Under the pieces are notes generated by a model. The model did not search any database and was not told the origin of the DNA. It saw only the letters and a list, made by a program, of their open reading frames with translations. From Ceratodon purpureus (Eukaryota; Streptophyta; Bryopsida; Pseudoditrichales; Ditrichaceae): a stretch of DNA of 64,000 nt. Of this stretch, positions 24,101-35,946 are shown in pieces; the stretch's first letter is position 1; every line of letters starts with the position of its first letter. Both the position numbers and the translations under genes were made by a program. The stretch is taken from the NCBI GenBank assembly GCA_014871385.1, contig CM026421.1, forward strand, positions 19,379,981-19,443,980, given 5' to 3'.

Positions 24101-26702
24101 CCTTCTTGGTGGCCGCGTTTAACTTTCGGAAATCAACACAGATTCGAAGTGTGCCATTTTTCTTAGGAATGATAACCATGGGAGATAACCAGGGAGCAGC
24201 ATCTACAGGTGAGATGAATTTCGCTTGGAGTAATTTATCAAGTTCGGCCTTGACCCTTACTGCATAATTTGGATTCATGCGATACCTACGTTGTTGTACA
24301 GGGGTGGCGTTAGGTACAAGGTCGATCGTGTGTTCTGCTAGTGTGCTTGGGATTCCTTTGAGATCCTCATGTCCCCATGCGAAAATGTCTTGGTATTCAT
24401 GAAATAGGTCGATTGCTGCTCTTTTCACATGATTTGGTGCATCTGCGTTGATCTTGATGAACTTAGGCTTTTCGGAAGTGCCAAGATTTACTAATTCTAT
24501 TCTATCCTTGGCTCCATGGGTCCATCCTGTGATGACCTCTTGCTGCAAGGCTTGAGTAGCTGGCATAGCTTGTACAGTTACTGTTTCTTGGATTTCTTGG
24601 GAAAAATGCAAGGGTATGTCTAGTTTATCCTGGTCGGTTATCATGCTAGCTAGATGAATTTCTGCTAAGGGAATTAGATCCGGGTTGGCCTGGAATACCA
24701 TGGCTTCCTGTTTCGGTGAGAGCCCTTGCACCCAATTGGTTCCAGCTTTGTGGCGGATCTGGTTAGCCTTAGCCCTGGTTATACAGCTATCCACGGGAAT
24801 GATAACTGTTTTTCCTTGGCGCTGGATGCGGATCTGATTTCGTGACCAGTCATGGATCGCATTCATGTCACGTAACCAAGGTCGGCCAAGGATTACTGGG
24901 AAGTTACTACTATCAGGCATATCAATAACTACAAACGTAGCTGGTGTGGAAATTCCATGGGTAGTAATAGCAACCGTGGAGAGTATTCCCAGGGGTGTCA
25001 CCGGGGCATCATTTGCCATCCTGAGTATAAACTGTGCGAGCTTGGGAGAAGGTAAGCCTAAATGTTTTCTAAGATGGTTGCTCATGACATTAACACCGGA
25101 TCCTCCATCAACTAATACGTTAGTCAATTCATGGTTTCCGAGTTGTAAATGAATGACTGCAGCATCAGGATCTAACGTTGTGGCGTTGACTTCAATGACT
25201 TCAGGATCTTCCGTTCCTTTAGGTAGCGAGGCTTGTTGTAAGTATTTTTGAAGCTCTGGACTCAACTGTAATAGTTTGGACAGAGTGATGGTTACGTTAG
25301 TATCTTCTAAAATTTGTTGGATAGGAGCGTCCTGGCTGGTGCTTTCTAATCCTGCTTGTAAGTCTTGGCGGATTCTATGAAGGCGATCCCAGTGATTTTC
25401 TGGGAATGGTTTCCTTGGTTCTACTACATGGTCATCCGGTGCTCCCTTAGATCGCGTGGTTACTACTGCAGTGCTTATGGTAGACACAGAGGTTTCAGTT
25501 CCGTGTACTTCTGTTAGTGTGACACCTCCTCGCCTAGGATTCCCTGGAGGTTTGGAGTTATCTTGGTTACCTTGGTTCCCGGAACGGTACTGTGACCATC
25601 TCTGATGTAGTTGAGGGCAGTCTCTGCGTCTGTGGGTTGTGGATCCACACTCCCAGCAGGCATCGTTCCTGCCAGGTTGAAAAGCGTCGACGTTAATTTC
25701 CTCGGGATACACGGCCGCCGTGGTAGGACGAGAGCGCCGGTTGTCTTCAGGGCGAATGGGATTGTTTGCGTACCAGCATCGGCCACCATGAATTTTTCCA
25801 CAGTTAGCGCATGGTACCAAGGTGGGTCGAATTTCTGGGCGAACAGTGGGCAAGGGAAGCAAAGGAGCTTGGATTTTATTTAATGCCCCTAGTTCCCTGC
25901 TAATATCATTAGCAGCAGTAACGATATCCTGCAAGGTCTTGACTCCTCGGATTACTATTCCTTGTTGTATCCATGGTAACAATCCCTTTTTGAACCATTC
26001 ACAAAGATAGTCCTCCTCGGGACGTTGGTTTAATTTGTCTGCTAGTTGTTTGAATCGGTCATAAAATTTGTCTACTGGTTCGCTTTTCTCTTGTGCAATA
26101 CTTCCCAGGGCTCTCAATACTTCCGAGCTGGTCTTGAGTTTTCTGAATTTGTGTAGAAAACTTTGCTCCATTTCGTCCCAAGTGGCATTGGAATGTTCAG
26201 TCTCAAAGTCAATATACCAATTGATGTGGTTGCCTTGGAGGGTTGTACCAAAGATGTTTTGTAAATCGGCAGTATTGGTGACGCCATTTGTGCGAGCGAT
26301 AACCTTGAATCTTCTGACGTGCCAATCTGGGTCGCCAGATTCATCAAACACTGGGTAGGATATCTTGGGAAGCTTGGCCTGTTTGTGGGTATCATTTTGA
26401 CTAGGTAGCGTGGCAGCAGTGTGATTTTCCTGAGGAATAGTAGCTGATCTGAGTGCTTCAGGGAGAGCTTGGGAAGCTTGTGGTGTGGTATTAATAGTCT
26501 CCTGGTTTCTGCTTTCTTGTAGAGTTTGATATTGTGCACTAAGTGTTTCCAGTCTGGCATTAGTGGCCTCATTCTTGGCCACAAGGTCGGCCATTTGCTG
26601 TCTCATCCATATCAAGAATTCCTTGGTGGTTTCTTGGTCATCTTGGTTGGCAGCTTCCTCTCCTTCATTTGTCACCACCAGGGGGAGTTTTCGTGGAGGC
26701 AT
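19002..26702 (-). CDS. Ty3/gypsy Gag-Pol-accessory polyprotein, unit 1 (intact, 2566 codons)
   Basis: This single uninterrupted frame encodes the whole retrotransposon. Approximate residues: Gag domain 120-260 ([12 protein letters not shown]); zinc knuckle near 347-361 ([16 protein letters not shown]2CX4HX4C); aspartic protease near 527-542 with DGGSG at the catalytic site instead of the usual D-S/T-G; reverse transcriptase about 780-1000 with the YLDD box near 952; RNase H from about 1100 (HTDAS); integrase with HHCC zinc finger 1319-1354 and the D, D, E triad near 1384, 1447 and 1483; a GPY-like module near 1627 with no chromodomain. From about 1700 on the frame continues into a poorly structured, pyrimidine-encoded stretch and then an accessory module (see 19002-21194). 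The start ATG is 62 bases inside the 5' LTR border, just after the primer binding site. The uninterrupted frame suggests a potentially active copy. Confidence 0.93.
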   Translation of the reverse strand: MPPRKLPLVVTNEGEEAANQDDQETTKEFLIWMRQQMADLVAKNEATNARLETLSAQYQTLQESRNQETINTTPQASQALPEALRSATIPQENHTAATLPSQNDTHKQAKLPKISYPVFDESGDPDWHVRRFKVIARTNGVTNTADLQNIFGTTLQGNHINWYIDFETEHSNATWDEMEQSFLHKFRKLKTSSEVLRALGSIAQEKSEPVDKFYDRFKQLADKLNQRPEEDYLCEWFKKGLLPWIQQGIVIRGVKTLQDIVTAANDISRELGALNKIQAPLLPLPTVRPEIRPTLVPCANCGKIHGGRCWYANNPIRPEDNRRSRPTTAAVYPEEINVDAFQPGRNDACWECGSTTHRRRDCPQLHQRWSQYRSGNQGNQDNSKPPGNPRRGGVTLTEVHGTETSVSTISTAVVTTRSKGAPDDHVVEPRKPFPENHWDRLHRIRQDLQAGLESTSQDAPIQQILEDTNVTITLSKLLQLSPELQKYLQQASLPKGTEDPEVIEVNATTLDPDAAVIHLQLGNHELTNVLVDGGSGVNVMSNHLRKHLGLPSPKLAQFILRMANDAPVTPLGILSTVAITTHGISTPATFVVIDMPDSSNFPVILGRPWLRDMNAIHDWSRNQIRIQRQGKTVIIPVDSCITRAKANQIRHKAGTNWVQGLSPKQEAMVFQANPDLIPLAEIHLASMITDQDKLDIPLHFSQEIQETVTVQAMPATQALQQEVITGWTHGAKDRIELVNLGTSEKPKFIKINADAPNHVKRAAIDLFHEYQDIFAWGHEDLKGIPSTLAEHTIDLVPNATPVQQRRYRMNPNYAVRVKAELDKLLQAKFISPVDAAPWLSPMVIIPKKNGTLRICVDFRKLNAATKKDHYPLPYMEEIIDEVAGHEMYSFLDCFSGYYQVAMAEQDKNKTAFSTEWGPYQFERMPFGAKNAPMTFQRVMELIFRPYLKRFFRIYLDDGTVYGQIKDHVTHLRQIFQACRTNGVSLNAEKCMFLFFAGVILGYIVCKYGKLPDPEKIKDIMEITPPTDQKGVQRLLGLSQFNRIYIEKLAHITAPITALNHAKYKYPQDWTPAAQSALEKIKVAYSNAPILIAPDWTKPFHVHTDASNIAVGVMLAQNLNGKYDQPVAYASRLLNQAERNYSTTEREALAMIYAVKKFRHYLLGNKFRFMVDHHSLSYLVNQPLVTGRVARWIMILLEYDFEVVYVPGKRHIVADYLSRDSKATEEGIDDSFNEPYLQAASLDVDIPTDWRGDIIRYLTTGITPVNLSGTRRVTFVRHTLPYTMVQGQLYRRGIDHEIRLCVPTGQEQNLMSILHDGPAGGHQGPDTTIKKILAARYWWPTLHKDVHEYVKNCHACQVSTTNFQYQGRVPLKSIPPLGPFQRWGLDFVGPIKPATKQGYKYILVATDYTTKWAEAKPLRTNTAMVTATFIYENIITRFGCPLEIISDQGSHFVNAVIEDLMENHVIKHRTSTVYYPQGNGQAESTNKTLINMLRRFIHANQSDWGDCLPAALWAYRVAIKTATQVSPFEMVYGTQPLLPTEYIAPTFQTLQPKDYSPHRVLAARIQDIHALEEVRASAIKNILHKQELSARYFQASQPPRLFQKGDQVLWCPRDPKIRKTKFESIWYGPYRVQLVLPNNTVLLVNSENFDTHATIVNSTKLKHYHSENATTTPQLSLGEIYKTLATEAQNTTDSEESNTTEPPQQDMDTMAVHVSLVQISFLDTQDAMEHPINGTASALPNSRIIGTQPPRTPLAHHHTQGYPAISLSRPWRSSLVNSRPPRPTRLSDPWVQRTAFFSFPLQLVPTSALSFLCCYSPSLRIAAPPLHTPRLVPELVTMERRKKVTPPFHVPRMISEWKRQPDLIWNTGVGLARYCTLVEPKVNTKHCTEFVTSMRTRSETEQFPSGVVEGIEVQFSSRYLHKFFGWDGLGVTAWSETCGHPKPDIASRVGSLQLKDDGRYDVFALGNHMQDPWFSRMRGVLSQVYFQNNCNGILPEQLGLLLMADQGAKVNWGLLVEENFRIQLRGHRQRADYSSPIGPFLTSYIANYLAFYRRHNRGPLMGTFLDVQRDLAAAATRDPELPGPSKRPRNTESTKEAETSTTMGPCATKFAAQSAAFLDCVGEMLQWINTTEQAQTAILQEHKGIEDKYKRKFAAAVQGIRDQAQRTLSHTHTEYRQQLEEKEQTLTNLRHQVANLELELRATQDHVDVLAKEKANAMERAQGLEQQSQEYLARCKALTAHNDTLKQGQHSQETEDNMHLQEEKIAMEQCMQDFEANKVGWVHNAANLIASNAYKWLLDHPSTSAEPPKEFMDYCIDNALATLELEHSENAWENMELEDMELDNEDMEALSLLPQPATDQPAMEPAPTSPGHQVQENLQPPSPAMVNLADQAERVDIPEHLTDQEDTPQPSPRLPAAPQAAPSQVNPTVPPKPKSFRTHKEALRKIEEEFDLEEQNSDEEEAEEELAIAIQEVTQYFEANPDLIALYSNPEASQVQCPACNKILGKTVYDVYQHAMTSRTTHNLIHRGVGAAIAAIYGHQAPPRRRAQLPREETRPDRRPAHRRTRG

Positions 26703-26743
26703 GGTGTATCAGTTTAGGGGTTTTAGGACACCTTAGTATTCCA

Positions 26744-26761
26744 TCCCCAGCATGGTCGCCA
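26744..26761 (-). promoter_or_regulatory. Primer binding site, unit 1
   Basis: Three bases inside the 5' LTR (LTR2) the minus strand reads TGGCGACCATGCTGGGGA. The first nine bases (TGGCGACCA) fit the CCA-tailed acceptor end of a plant tRNA-Arg ending GGTCG; the rest fits less well. Tat/Ogre-type plant elements use similar sites. tRNA assignment is tentative. Confidence 0.65.
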
Positions 26762-26764
26762 AAA

Positions 26765-27431
26765 TGTTAGCTGGGGTCAGAGATGGAAATACTAGGCAGG
26801 GAGGTCAGGGGGTTTGTAAGGTAAGGGGGGGCAAGGTTCTCAAGGAGTCCACGGGTTTAGGGGTAATTGAACACGGTCACCAGGAACAACTGTCCTGGTG
26901 CAGGGACTCGGGCCGTTAATATACTCAGCGTAAGCTAGCCGAGGTAGGCCAGGGAAGGGGGAGAGATGGGGGCGGTGGCTACTTGAGTTTCTACTGGAAA
27001 GCGAGGTTGCAAGGGCTAGAAGACTTCCATGACACTGTGGGCAGGAGCCAAGGGACCGAGGAGTGCAAGAGGTAGGGGAGAGCAACGACCACAGAGAAGA
27101 CGAAGGGTTTAGAGGGTTAGGGTTGAACAATCAGAGTCAGACAGTAGGCAAACAGTAAGCGTAAAGGGAGAGTGTTTCCATTACAACAGAGAGTGCAAGT
27201 ACTTCAAGTATCCAAGTCTGGGCCACACACGGCCCTTGCTATCTCTACTGCGCATCGGCTCTAACCAGCAAAATCAAGAGTGTGAGTTCTGGCCTCCTAG
27301 CTACCTTGTTATACTTGGGTTATCCTAAATTCTAGGTCGGACTGTGGCTTCCTAGCGGCAACTGCTACTTCTTCTGCTAGTCTTCACTGCTCCTTGTCTT
27401 CCTTGGTTGTCGTGGATGTTGCCCTGTAACA
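26765..27431 (-). repeat. LTR2 (5' LTR of unit 1, 3' LTR of unit 2)
   Basis: 667 bp, same TGTTA...TAACA ends, not flanked by a duplication. It has C at 26895 and G at 27258. I find no difference from LTR3. Confidence 0.95.
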
Positions 27432-27445
27432 TTTAGCCCTCCCTT
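27432..27445 (-). promoter_or_regulatory. Polypurine tract, unit 2
   Basis: Same AAGGGAGGGCTAAA on the minus strand directly before LTR2. Confidence 0.75.
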
Positions 27446-27474
27446 GAAGCTTGCAATCCGTCCCGGATTGCGGA

Positions 27475-30400
27475 TCAGCCACGCGTGCGTCGGTGGGCGG
27501 GTCTTCTATCAGGTCTGGTCTCTTCCCTTGGTAGCTGGGCGCGGCGTCTTGGGGGTGCTTGATGCCCATAAATTGCGGCTATGGCTGCACCAACACCTCT
27601 ATGTATCAGGTTATGCGTAGTCCGGGACGTCATGGCATGTTGATAGACATCATACACGGTTTTTCCTAGAATCTTATTGCATGCGGGGCATTGCACCTGA
27701 CTAGCCTCGGGATTACTATAGAGGGCGATGAGATCAGGGTTAGCTTCAAAGTATTGTGTGACTTCCTGGATGGCAATCGCTAGCTCTTCCTCGGCCTCTT
27801 CTTCATCACTGTTCTGCTCTTCTAAGTCAAATTCCTCTTCTATTTTTCTTAATGCTTCTTTGTGAGTTCTAAAGGACTTGGGTTTCGGGGGTACCGTGGG
27901 GTTGACTTGGCTTGGTGCAGCTTGTGGTGCCGCTGGCAGGCGTGGTGAAGGTTGTGGAGTATCCTCCTGATCGGTCAAGTGCTCCGGAATATCCACGCGT
28001 TCTGCTTGGTCGGCAAGGTTGACCATGGCCGGGCTGGGCGGCTGCAGATTTTCTTGGACTTGGTGCCCTGGACTGGTTGGTGCGGGTTCCATGGCTGGCT
28101 GGTCCGTAGCTGGCTGCGGGAGCAGGGACAGGGCTTCCATATCTTCATTGTCCAGCTCCATATCTTCTAACTCCATGTTCTCCCAAGCATTTTCCGAATG
28201 TTCCAATTCCAGCGTAGCCAGTGCATTGTCGATGCAGTAATCCATGAATTCCTTGGGTGGTTCGGCTGAGGTAGAGGGATGGTCCAGCAACCATTTGTAT
28301 GCATTAGATGCAATCAGGTTGGCGGCATTATGCACCCATCCCACCTTGTTAGCTTCAAAGTCTTGCATGCATTGTTCCATTGCGATTTTCTCCTCCTGGA
28401 GGTGCATGTTATCCTCGGTCTCCTGCGAATGCTGACCTTGTTTTAGCGTGTCGTTGTGTGCTGTTAGGGCTTTGCATCTGGCTAGATACTCCTGGCTCTG
28501 CTGTTCCAGTCCTTGGGCGCGTTCCATGGCGTTTGCTTTCTCCTTGGCCAAAACGTCGACATGATCCTGTGTGGCTCTAAGTTCCAATTCCAGGTTCGCC
28601 ACCTGGTGTCGAAGGTTTGTCAATGTCTGCTCCTTCTCCTCTAGCTGCTGACGATACTCTGTGTGTGTGTGTGACAGGGTACGCTGTGCCTGGTCTCGGA
28701 TTCCTTGGACAGCTGCGGCGAACTTGCGTTTGTACTTGTCTTCAATGCCCTTGTGCTCTTGTAGAATAGCCGTCTGCGCCTGCTCTGTGGTGTTGATCCA
28801 CTGGAGCATCTCCCCCACGCAATCCGAAAAAGCAGCACTCTGTGCTGCGAACTTGGTGGCGCATGGGCCCATGGTTGTGGATGTCTCTGCCTCCTTGGTG
28901 GACTCTGTATTCCGGGGACGCTTGCTGGGGCCGGGCAGCTCTGGATCCCGAGTCGCTGCTGCTGCAAGGTCACGCTGGACATCGAGGAAGGTACCCATGA
29001 GAGGGCCTCGGTTGTGTCGACGGTAGAAGGCCAGGTAATTCGCGATGTAGGAGGTGAGGAAGGGCCCAATCGGGCTGCTGTAATCTGCACGCTGCCGGTG
29101 ACCTCGGAGCTGGATTCGGAAGTTCTCTTCGACCAGGAGACCCCAGTTGACCTTGGCGCCTTGGTCCGCCATGAGCAGGAGACCCAATTGCTCCGGCAGA
29201 ATGCCATTGCAATTGTTTTGAAAGTAGACCTGACTCAAGACTCCACGCATACGAGAAAACCAAGGATCCTGCATATGATTTCCCAAGGCAAACACGTCGT
29301 ACCTGCCATCATCCTTCAGCTGGAGGCTGCCCACGCGAGATGCTATGTCTGGCTTCGGATGTCCACAGGTCTCGCTCCACGCCGTGACGCCCAAGCCATC
29401 CCAGCCGAAGAATTTGTGCAAATAGCGGCTGGAGAACTGGACCTCGATTCCTTCGACTACTCCTGAAGGAAACTGCTCTGTCTCGCTCCGAGTCCGCATC
29501 GAGGTAACAAACTCTGTGCAATGTTTGGTGTTGACCTTGGGCTCGACCAATGTGCAGTAGCGCGCTAATCCTACCCCTGTGTTCCAGATGAGGTCGGGCT
29601 GGCGTTTCCATTCCGAAATCATTCGGGGCACATGAAATGGGGGCGTGACCTTCTTCCTACGCTCCATGGTGACTAACTCGGGGACTAAACGTGGAGTGTG
29701 CAGGGGAGGAGCAGCAATGCGGAGTGACGGGCTGTAGCAACAGAGAAAGGAGAGTGCACTGGTTGGGACTAACTGCAGGGGGAAGGAGAAGAAGGCAGTC
29801 CTCTGGACCCAGGGATCTGAGAGACGAGTTGGCCTTGGCGGCCTTGAATTGACAAGGGAGGATCTCCATGGCCTGCTGAGGCTGATGGCTGGGTAACCTT
29901 GGGTATGATGATGGGCTAGCGGGGTTCGTGGCGGCTGAGTCCCTATGATGCGGGAGTTAGGGAGTGCTGAGGCTGTCCCATTGATGGGATGTTCCATGGC
30001 GTCCTGGGTGTCCAAGAAGCTGATCTGGACCAAGCTTACATGGACTGCCATGGTGTCCATGTCTTGTTGTGGCGGCTCTGTAGTATTGCTTTCTTCTGAA
30101 TCTGTCGTATTTTGAGCCTCGGTCGCCAAGGTCTTATAAATTTCTCCTAAGCTGAGCTGAGGGGTGGTTGTAGCATTTTCAGAATGATAATGTTTTAATT
30201 TTGTTGAGTTAACAATGGTTGCATGTGTGTCAAAATTCTCACTATTAACCAAGAGCACAGTATTATTAGGTAATACTAATTGAACCCTGTATGGCCCGTA
30301 CCATATGGACTCGAATTTGGTTTTGCGTATCTTGGGATCCCTTGGGCACCATAAAACCTGGTCACCTTTTTGAAATAGGCGTGGAGGCTGGGAAGCTTGA

Positions 30401-33400
30401 AAATACCGGGCGCTTAATTCTTGTTTGTGAAGTATATTTTTGATGGCGGATGCCCGAACTTCTTCCAGTGCATGAATATCTTGAATCCGGGCAGCAAGGA
30501 CGCGATGAGGGCTGTAATCCTTGGGCTGCAAGGTTTGAAACGTGGGCGCGATATACTCCGTGGGCAAAAGAGGTTGAGTGCCATAAACCATTTCAAAGGG
30601 ACTAACCTGAGTGGCAGTCTTGATTGCCACCCTATAGGCCCACAAGGCTGCTGGGAGACAGTCCCCCCAATCGGACTGATTGGCATGGATGAACCTGCGT
30701 AACATGTTGATCAAGGTTTTATTAGTAGATTCTGCTTGGCCGTTTCCTTGAGGATAATAGACTGTACTTGTTCTATGTTTTATGACATGATTTTCCATTA
30801 AGTCTTCAATGACTGCATTAACAAAATGGGAGCCTTGGTCTGATATGATTTCCAAGGGGCAACCAAATCGAGTGATAATGTTTTCGTAGATAAAGGTCGC
30901 GGTTACCATGGCAGTGTTGGTACGTAATGGTTTGGCTTCGGCCCACTTGGTGGTATAATCCGTGGCAACTAGAATGTATTTGTAACCCTGTTTTGTGGCC
31001 GGTTTAATTGGGCCAACAAAGTCTAAACCCCATCGTTGGAAAGGGCCGAGGGGTGGTATGGATTTCAGGGGCACTCGACCTTGGTACTGGAAATTTGTTG
31101 TGGAAACTTGGCAAGCATGGCAGTTTTTAACATACTCATGGACGTCTTTGTGCAGTGTAGGCCACCAATAACGAGCAGCCAGGATTTTTTTAATTGTTGT
31201 ATCGGGTCCTTGGTGGCCGCCTGCTGGGCCGTCATGGAGGATGGACATGAGATTTTGCTCTTGCCCCGTGGGAACGCAAAGACGGATTTCGTGATCAATG
31301 CCTCGGCGGTACAACTGTCCCTGGACCATGGTGTAAGGTAATGTATGCCGGACAAAAGTAACGCGTCGGGTTCCTGATAAATTGACAGGGGTTATTCCTG
31401 TGGTTAAGTATCGTATAATGTCACCTCGCCAGTCTGTAGGAATGTCCACGTCCAGACTAGCGGCTTGAAGGTATGGCTCGTTAAAGGAGTCATCGATGCC
31501 CTCCTCGGTAGCCTTGGAGTCCCTGGACAAGTAGTCTGCGACTATGTGTCTTTTCCCTGGCACATACACTACTTCGAAATCGTACTCTAGGAGTATCATG
31601 ATCCACCTTGCTACACGGCCAGTGACCAAGGGCTGATTGACCAGGTACGATAAGCTGTGATGATCGACCATGAAACGGAATTTGTTGCCTAGTAAGTAGT
31701 GACGGAATTTTTTAACGGCGTAAATCATAGCTAAGGCTTCTCTTTCCGTTGTGGAATAATTCCTTTCTGCTTGATTTAATAGTCGACTAGCATAGGCAAC
31801 GGGTTGATCATATTTGCCGTTCAGATTCTGGGCTAACATAACCCCTACTGCAATATTAGATGCATCCGTGTGTACATGGAAAGGCTTGGTCCAGTCAGGG
31901 GCGATCAAGATTGGTGCATTAGAATAGGCAACCTTAATTTTTTCCAAGGCGGACTGGGCTGCAGGGGTCCAATCTTGGGGGTACTTGTATTTGGCATGGT
32001 TAAGTGCAGTTATGGGCGCAGTGATATGGGCCAGTTTCTCGATATATATCCTATTGAACTGTGACAGACCTAAAAGCCTTTGAACACCTTTCTGATCCGT
32101 GGGAGGCGTGATTTCCATGATGTCCTTGATTTCTCAGGATCAGGCAGTTTTCCATACTTACAAACTATGTAACCCAAGATTACCCCGGCAAAAAATAAGA
32201 ACATACACTTCTCGGCATTTAAACTGACCCCATTAGTCCTGCAGGCTTGGAAAATCTGTCGAAGGTGAGTAACATGGTCCTTTATTTGTCCATACACGGT
32301 ACCATCGTCTAAATAGATTCTGAAGAATCTTTTTAAATAGGGTCTAAAGATCAACTCCATGACTCGTTGAAAAGTCATAGGGGCGTTTTTAGCTCCAAAT
32401 GGCATTCTTTCAAACTGATAAGGCCCCCATTCAGTTGAGAAAGCTGTTTTATTTTTGTCTTGTTCTGCCATGGCTACTTGGTAGTATCCGGAAAAAACAA
32501 TCTAAAAAAGAATACATTTCATGGCCGGCTACTTCATCAATGATTTCTTCCATGTAAGGCAAGGGGTAATGGTCCTTCTTGGTGGCCGCGTTTAACTTTC
32601 GGAAATCAACACAGATTCGAAGTGTGCCATTTTTCTTAGGAATGATAACCATGGGAGATAACCAGGGAGCAGCATCTACAGGTGAGATGAATTTCGCTTG
32701 GAGTAATTTATCAAGTTCGGCCTTGACCCTTACTGCATAATTTGGATTCATGCGATACCTACGTTGTTGTACAGGGGTGGCGTTAGGTACAAGGTCGATC
32801 GTGTGTTCTGCTAGTGTGCTTGGGATTCCTTTGAGATCCTCATGTCCCCATGCGAAAATGTCTTGGTATTCATGAAATAGGTCGATTGCTGCTCTTTTCA
32901 CATGATTTGGTGCATCTGCGTTGATCTTGATGAACTTAGGCTTTTCGGAAGTGCCAAGATTTACTAATTCTATTCTATCCTTGGCTCCATGGGTCCATCC
33001 TGTGATGACCTCTTGCTGCAAGGCTTGAGTAGCTGGCATAGCTTGTACAGTTACTGTTTCTTGGATTTCTTGGGAAAAATGCAAGGGTATGTCTAGTTTA
33101 TCCTGGTCGGTTATCATGCTAGCTAGATGAATTTCTGCTAAGGGAATTAGATCCGGGTTGGCCTGGAATACCATGGCTTCCTGTTTCGGTGAGAGCCCTT
33201 GCACCCAATTGGTTCCAGCTTTGTGGCGGATCTGGTTAGCCTTAGCCCTGGTTATACAGCTATCCACGGGAATGATAACTGTTTTTCCTTGGCGCTGGAT
33301 GCGGATCTGATTTCGTGACCAGTCATGGATCGCATTCATGTCACGTAACCAAGGTCGGCCAAGGATTACTGGGAAGTTACTACTATCAGGCATATCAATA

Positions 33401-35174
33401 ACTACAAACGTAGCTGGTGTGGAAATTCCATGGGTAGTAATAGCAACCGTGGAGAGTATTCCAGGGGTGTCACCGGGGCATCATTTGCCATCCTGAGTAT
33501 AAACTGTGCGAGCTTGGGAGAAGGTAAGCCTAAATGTTTTCTAAGATGGTTGCTCATGACATTAACACCGGATCCTCCATCAACTAATACGTTAGTCAAT
33601 TCATGGTTTCCGAGTTGTAAATGAATGACTGCAGCATCAGGATCTAACGTTGTGGCGTTGACTTCAATGACTTCAGGATCTTCCGTTCCTTTAGGTAGCG
33701 AGGCTTGTTGTAAGTATTTTTGAAGCTCTGGACTCAACTGTAATAGTTTGGACAGAGTGATGGTTACGTTAGTATCTTCTAAAATTTGTTGGATAGGAGC
33801 GTCCTGGCTGGTGCTTTCTAATCCTGCTTGTAAGTCTTGGCGGATTCTATGAAGGCGATCCCAGTGATTTTCTGGGAATGGTTTCCTTGGTTCTACTACA
33901 TGGTCATCCGGTGCTCCCTTAGATCGCGTGGTTACTACTGCAGTGCTTATGGTAGACACAGAGGTTTCAGTTCCGTGTACTTCTGTTAGTGTGACACCTC
34001 CTCGCCTAGGATTCCCTGGAGGTTTGGAGTTATCTTGGTTACCTTGGTTCCCGGAACGGTACTGTGACCATCTCTGATGTAGTTGAGGGCAGTCTCTGCG
34101 TCTGTGGGTTGTGGATCCACACTCCCAGCAGGCATCGTTCCTGCCAGGTTGAAAAGCGTCGACGTTAATTTCCTCGGGATACACGGCCGCCGTGGTAGGA
34201 CGAGAGCGCCGGTTGTCTTCAGGGCGAATGGGATTGTTTGCGTACCAGCATCGGCCACCATGAATTTTTCCACAGTTAGCGCATGGTACCAAGGTGGGTC
34301 GAATTTCTGGGCGAACAGTGGGCAAGGGAAGCAAAGGAGCTTGGATTTTATTTAATGCCCCTAGTTCCCTGCTAATATCATTAGCAGCAGTAACGATATC
34401 CTGCAAGGTCTTGACTCCTCGGATTACTATTCCTTGTTGTATCCATGGTAACAATCCCTTTTTGAACCATTCACAAAGATAGTCCTCCTCGGGACGTTGG
34501 TTTAATTTGTCTGCTAGTTGTTTGAATCGGTCATAAAATTTGTCTACTGGTTCGCTTTTCTCTTGTGCAATACTTCCCAGGGCTCTCAATACTTCCGAGC
34601 TGGTCTTGAGTTTTCTGAATTTGTGTAGAAAACTTTGCTCCATTTCGTCCCAAGTGGCATTGGAATGTTCAGTCTCAAAGTCAATATACCAATTGATGTG
34701 GTTGCCTTGGAGGGTTGTACCAAAGATGTTTTGTAAATCGGCAGTATTGGTGACGCCATTTGTGCGAGCGATAACCTTGAATCTTCTGACGTGCCAATCT
34801 GGGTCGCCAGATTCATCAAACACTGGGTAGGATATCTTGGGAAGCTTGGCCTGTTTGTGGGTATCATTTTGACTAGGTAGCGTGGCAGCAGTGTGATTTT
34901 CCTGAGGAATAGTAGCTGATCTGAGTGCTTCAGGGAGAGCTTGGGAAGCTTGTGGTGTGGTATTAATAGTCTCCTGGTTTCTGCTTTCTTGTAGAGTTTG
35001 ATATTGTGCACTAAGTGTTTCCAGTCTGGCATTAGTGGCCTCATTCTTGGCCACAAGGTCGGCCATTTGCTGTCTCATCCATATCAAGAATTCCTTGGTG
35101 GTTTCTTGGTCATCTTGGTTGGCAGCTTCCTCTCCTTCATTTGTCACCACCAGGGGGAGTTTTCGTGGAGGCAT
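27475..35174 (-). pseudogene. Gag-Pol-accessory polyprotein, unit 2 (three frameshifts as assembled)
   Basis: Almost identical to unit 1 but broken into four frames: 35174-33402 (Gag to protease), 33393-32449 (protease end to early reverse transcriptase), 32471-32070 (reverse transcriptase with YLDD) and 32118-27475 (RNase H, integrase, accessory module). The breaks are one missing C near 33460, one extra A in the A-run near 32492-32497 and one missing T near 32131. I see one base substitution relative to unit 1 (28826, shared with unit 3; unit 1 has A at 20353). Because the changes are homopolymer indels, they may be sequence errors rather than mutations. Confidence 0.88.
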
Positions 35175-35215
35175 GGTGTATCAGTTTAGGGGTTTTAGGA
35201 CACCTTAGTATTCCA

Positions 35216-35233
35216 TCCCCAGCATGGTCGCCA
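35216..35233 (-). promoter_or_regulatory. Primer binding site, unit 2
   Basis: Same TGGCGACCATGCTGGGGA on the minus strand, three bases inside LTR3. Confidence 0.65.
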
Positions 35234-35236
35234 AAA

Positions 35237-35903
35237 TGTTAGCTGGGGTCAGAGATGGAAATACTAGGCAGGGAGGTCAGGGGGTTTGTAAGGTAAGGGG
35301 GGGCAAGGTTCTCAAGGAGTCCACGGGTTTAGGGGTAATTGAACACGGTCACCAGGAACAACTGTCCTGGTGCAGGGACTCGGGCCGTTAATATACTCAG
35401 CGTAAGCTAGCCGAGGTAGGCCAGGGAAGGGGGAGAGATGGGGGCGGTGGCTACTTGAGTTTCTACTGGAAAGCGAGGTTGCAAGGGCTAGAAGACTTCC
35501 ATGACACTGTGGGCAGGAGCCAAGGGACCGAGGAGTGCAAGAGGTAGGGGAGAGCAACGACCACAGAGAAGACGAAGGGTTTAGAGGGTTAGGGTTGAAC
35601 AATCAGAGTCAGACAGTAGGCAAACAGTAAGCGTAAAGGGAGAGTGTTTCCATTACAACAGAGAGTGCAAGTACTTCAAGTATCCAAGTCTGGGCCACAC
35701 ACGGCCCTTGCTATCTCTACTGCGCATCGGCTCTAACCAGCAAAATCAAGAGTGTGAGTTCTGGCCTCCTAGCTACCTTGTTATACTTGGGTTATCCTAA
35801 ATTCTAGGTCGGACTGTGGCTTCCTAGCGGCAACTGCTACTTCTTCTGCTAGTCTTCACTGCTCCTTGTCTTCCTTGGTTGTCGTGGATGTTGCCCTGTA
35901 ACA
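35237..35903 (-). repeat. LTR3 (5' LTR of unit 2, 3' LTR of unit 3)
   Basis: 667 bp, with G at 35730 like LTR2. No target duplication at either edge; it joins two internal regions directly. Confidence 0.95.
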
Positions 35904-35917
35904 TTTAGCCCTCCCTT
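35904..35917 (-). promoter_or_regulatory. Polypurine tract, unit 3
   Basis: Same AAGGGAGGGCTAAA on the minus strand directly before LTR3. Confidence 0.75.
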
Positions 35918-35946
35918 GAAGCTTGCAATCCGTCCCGGATTGCGGA

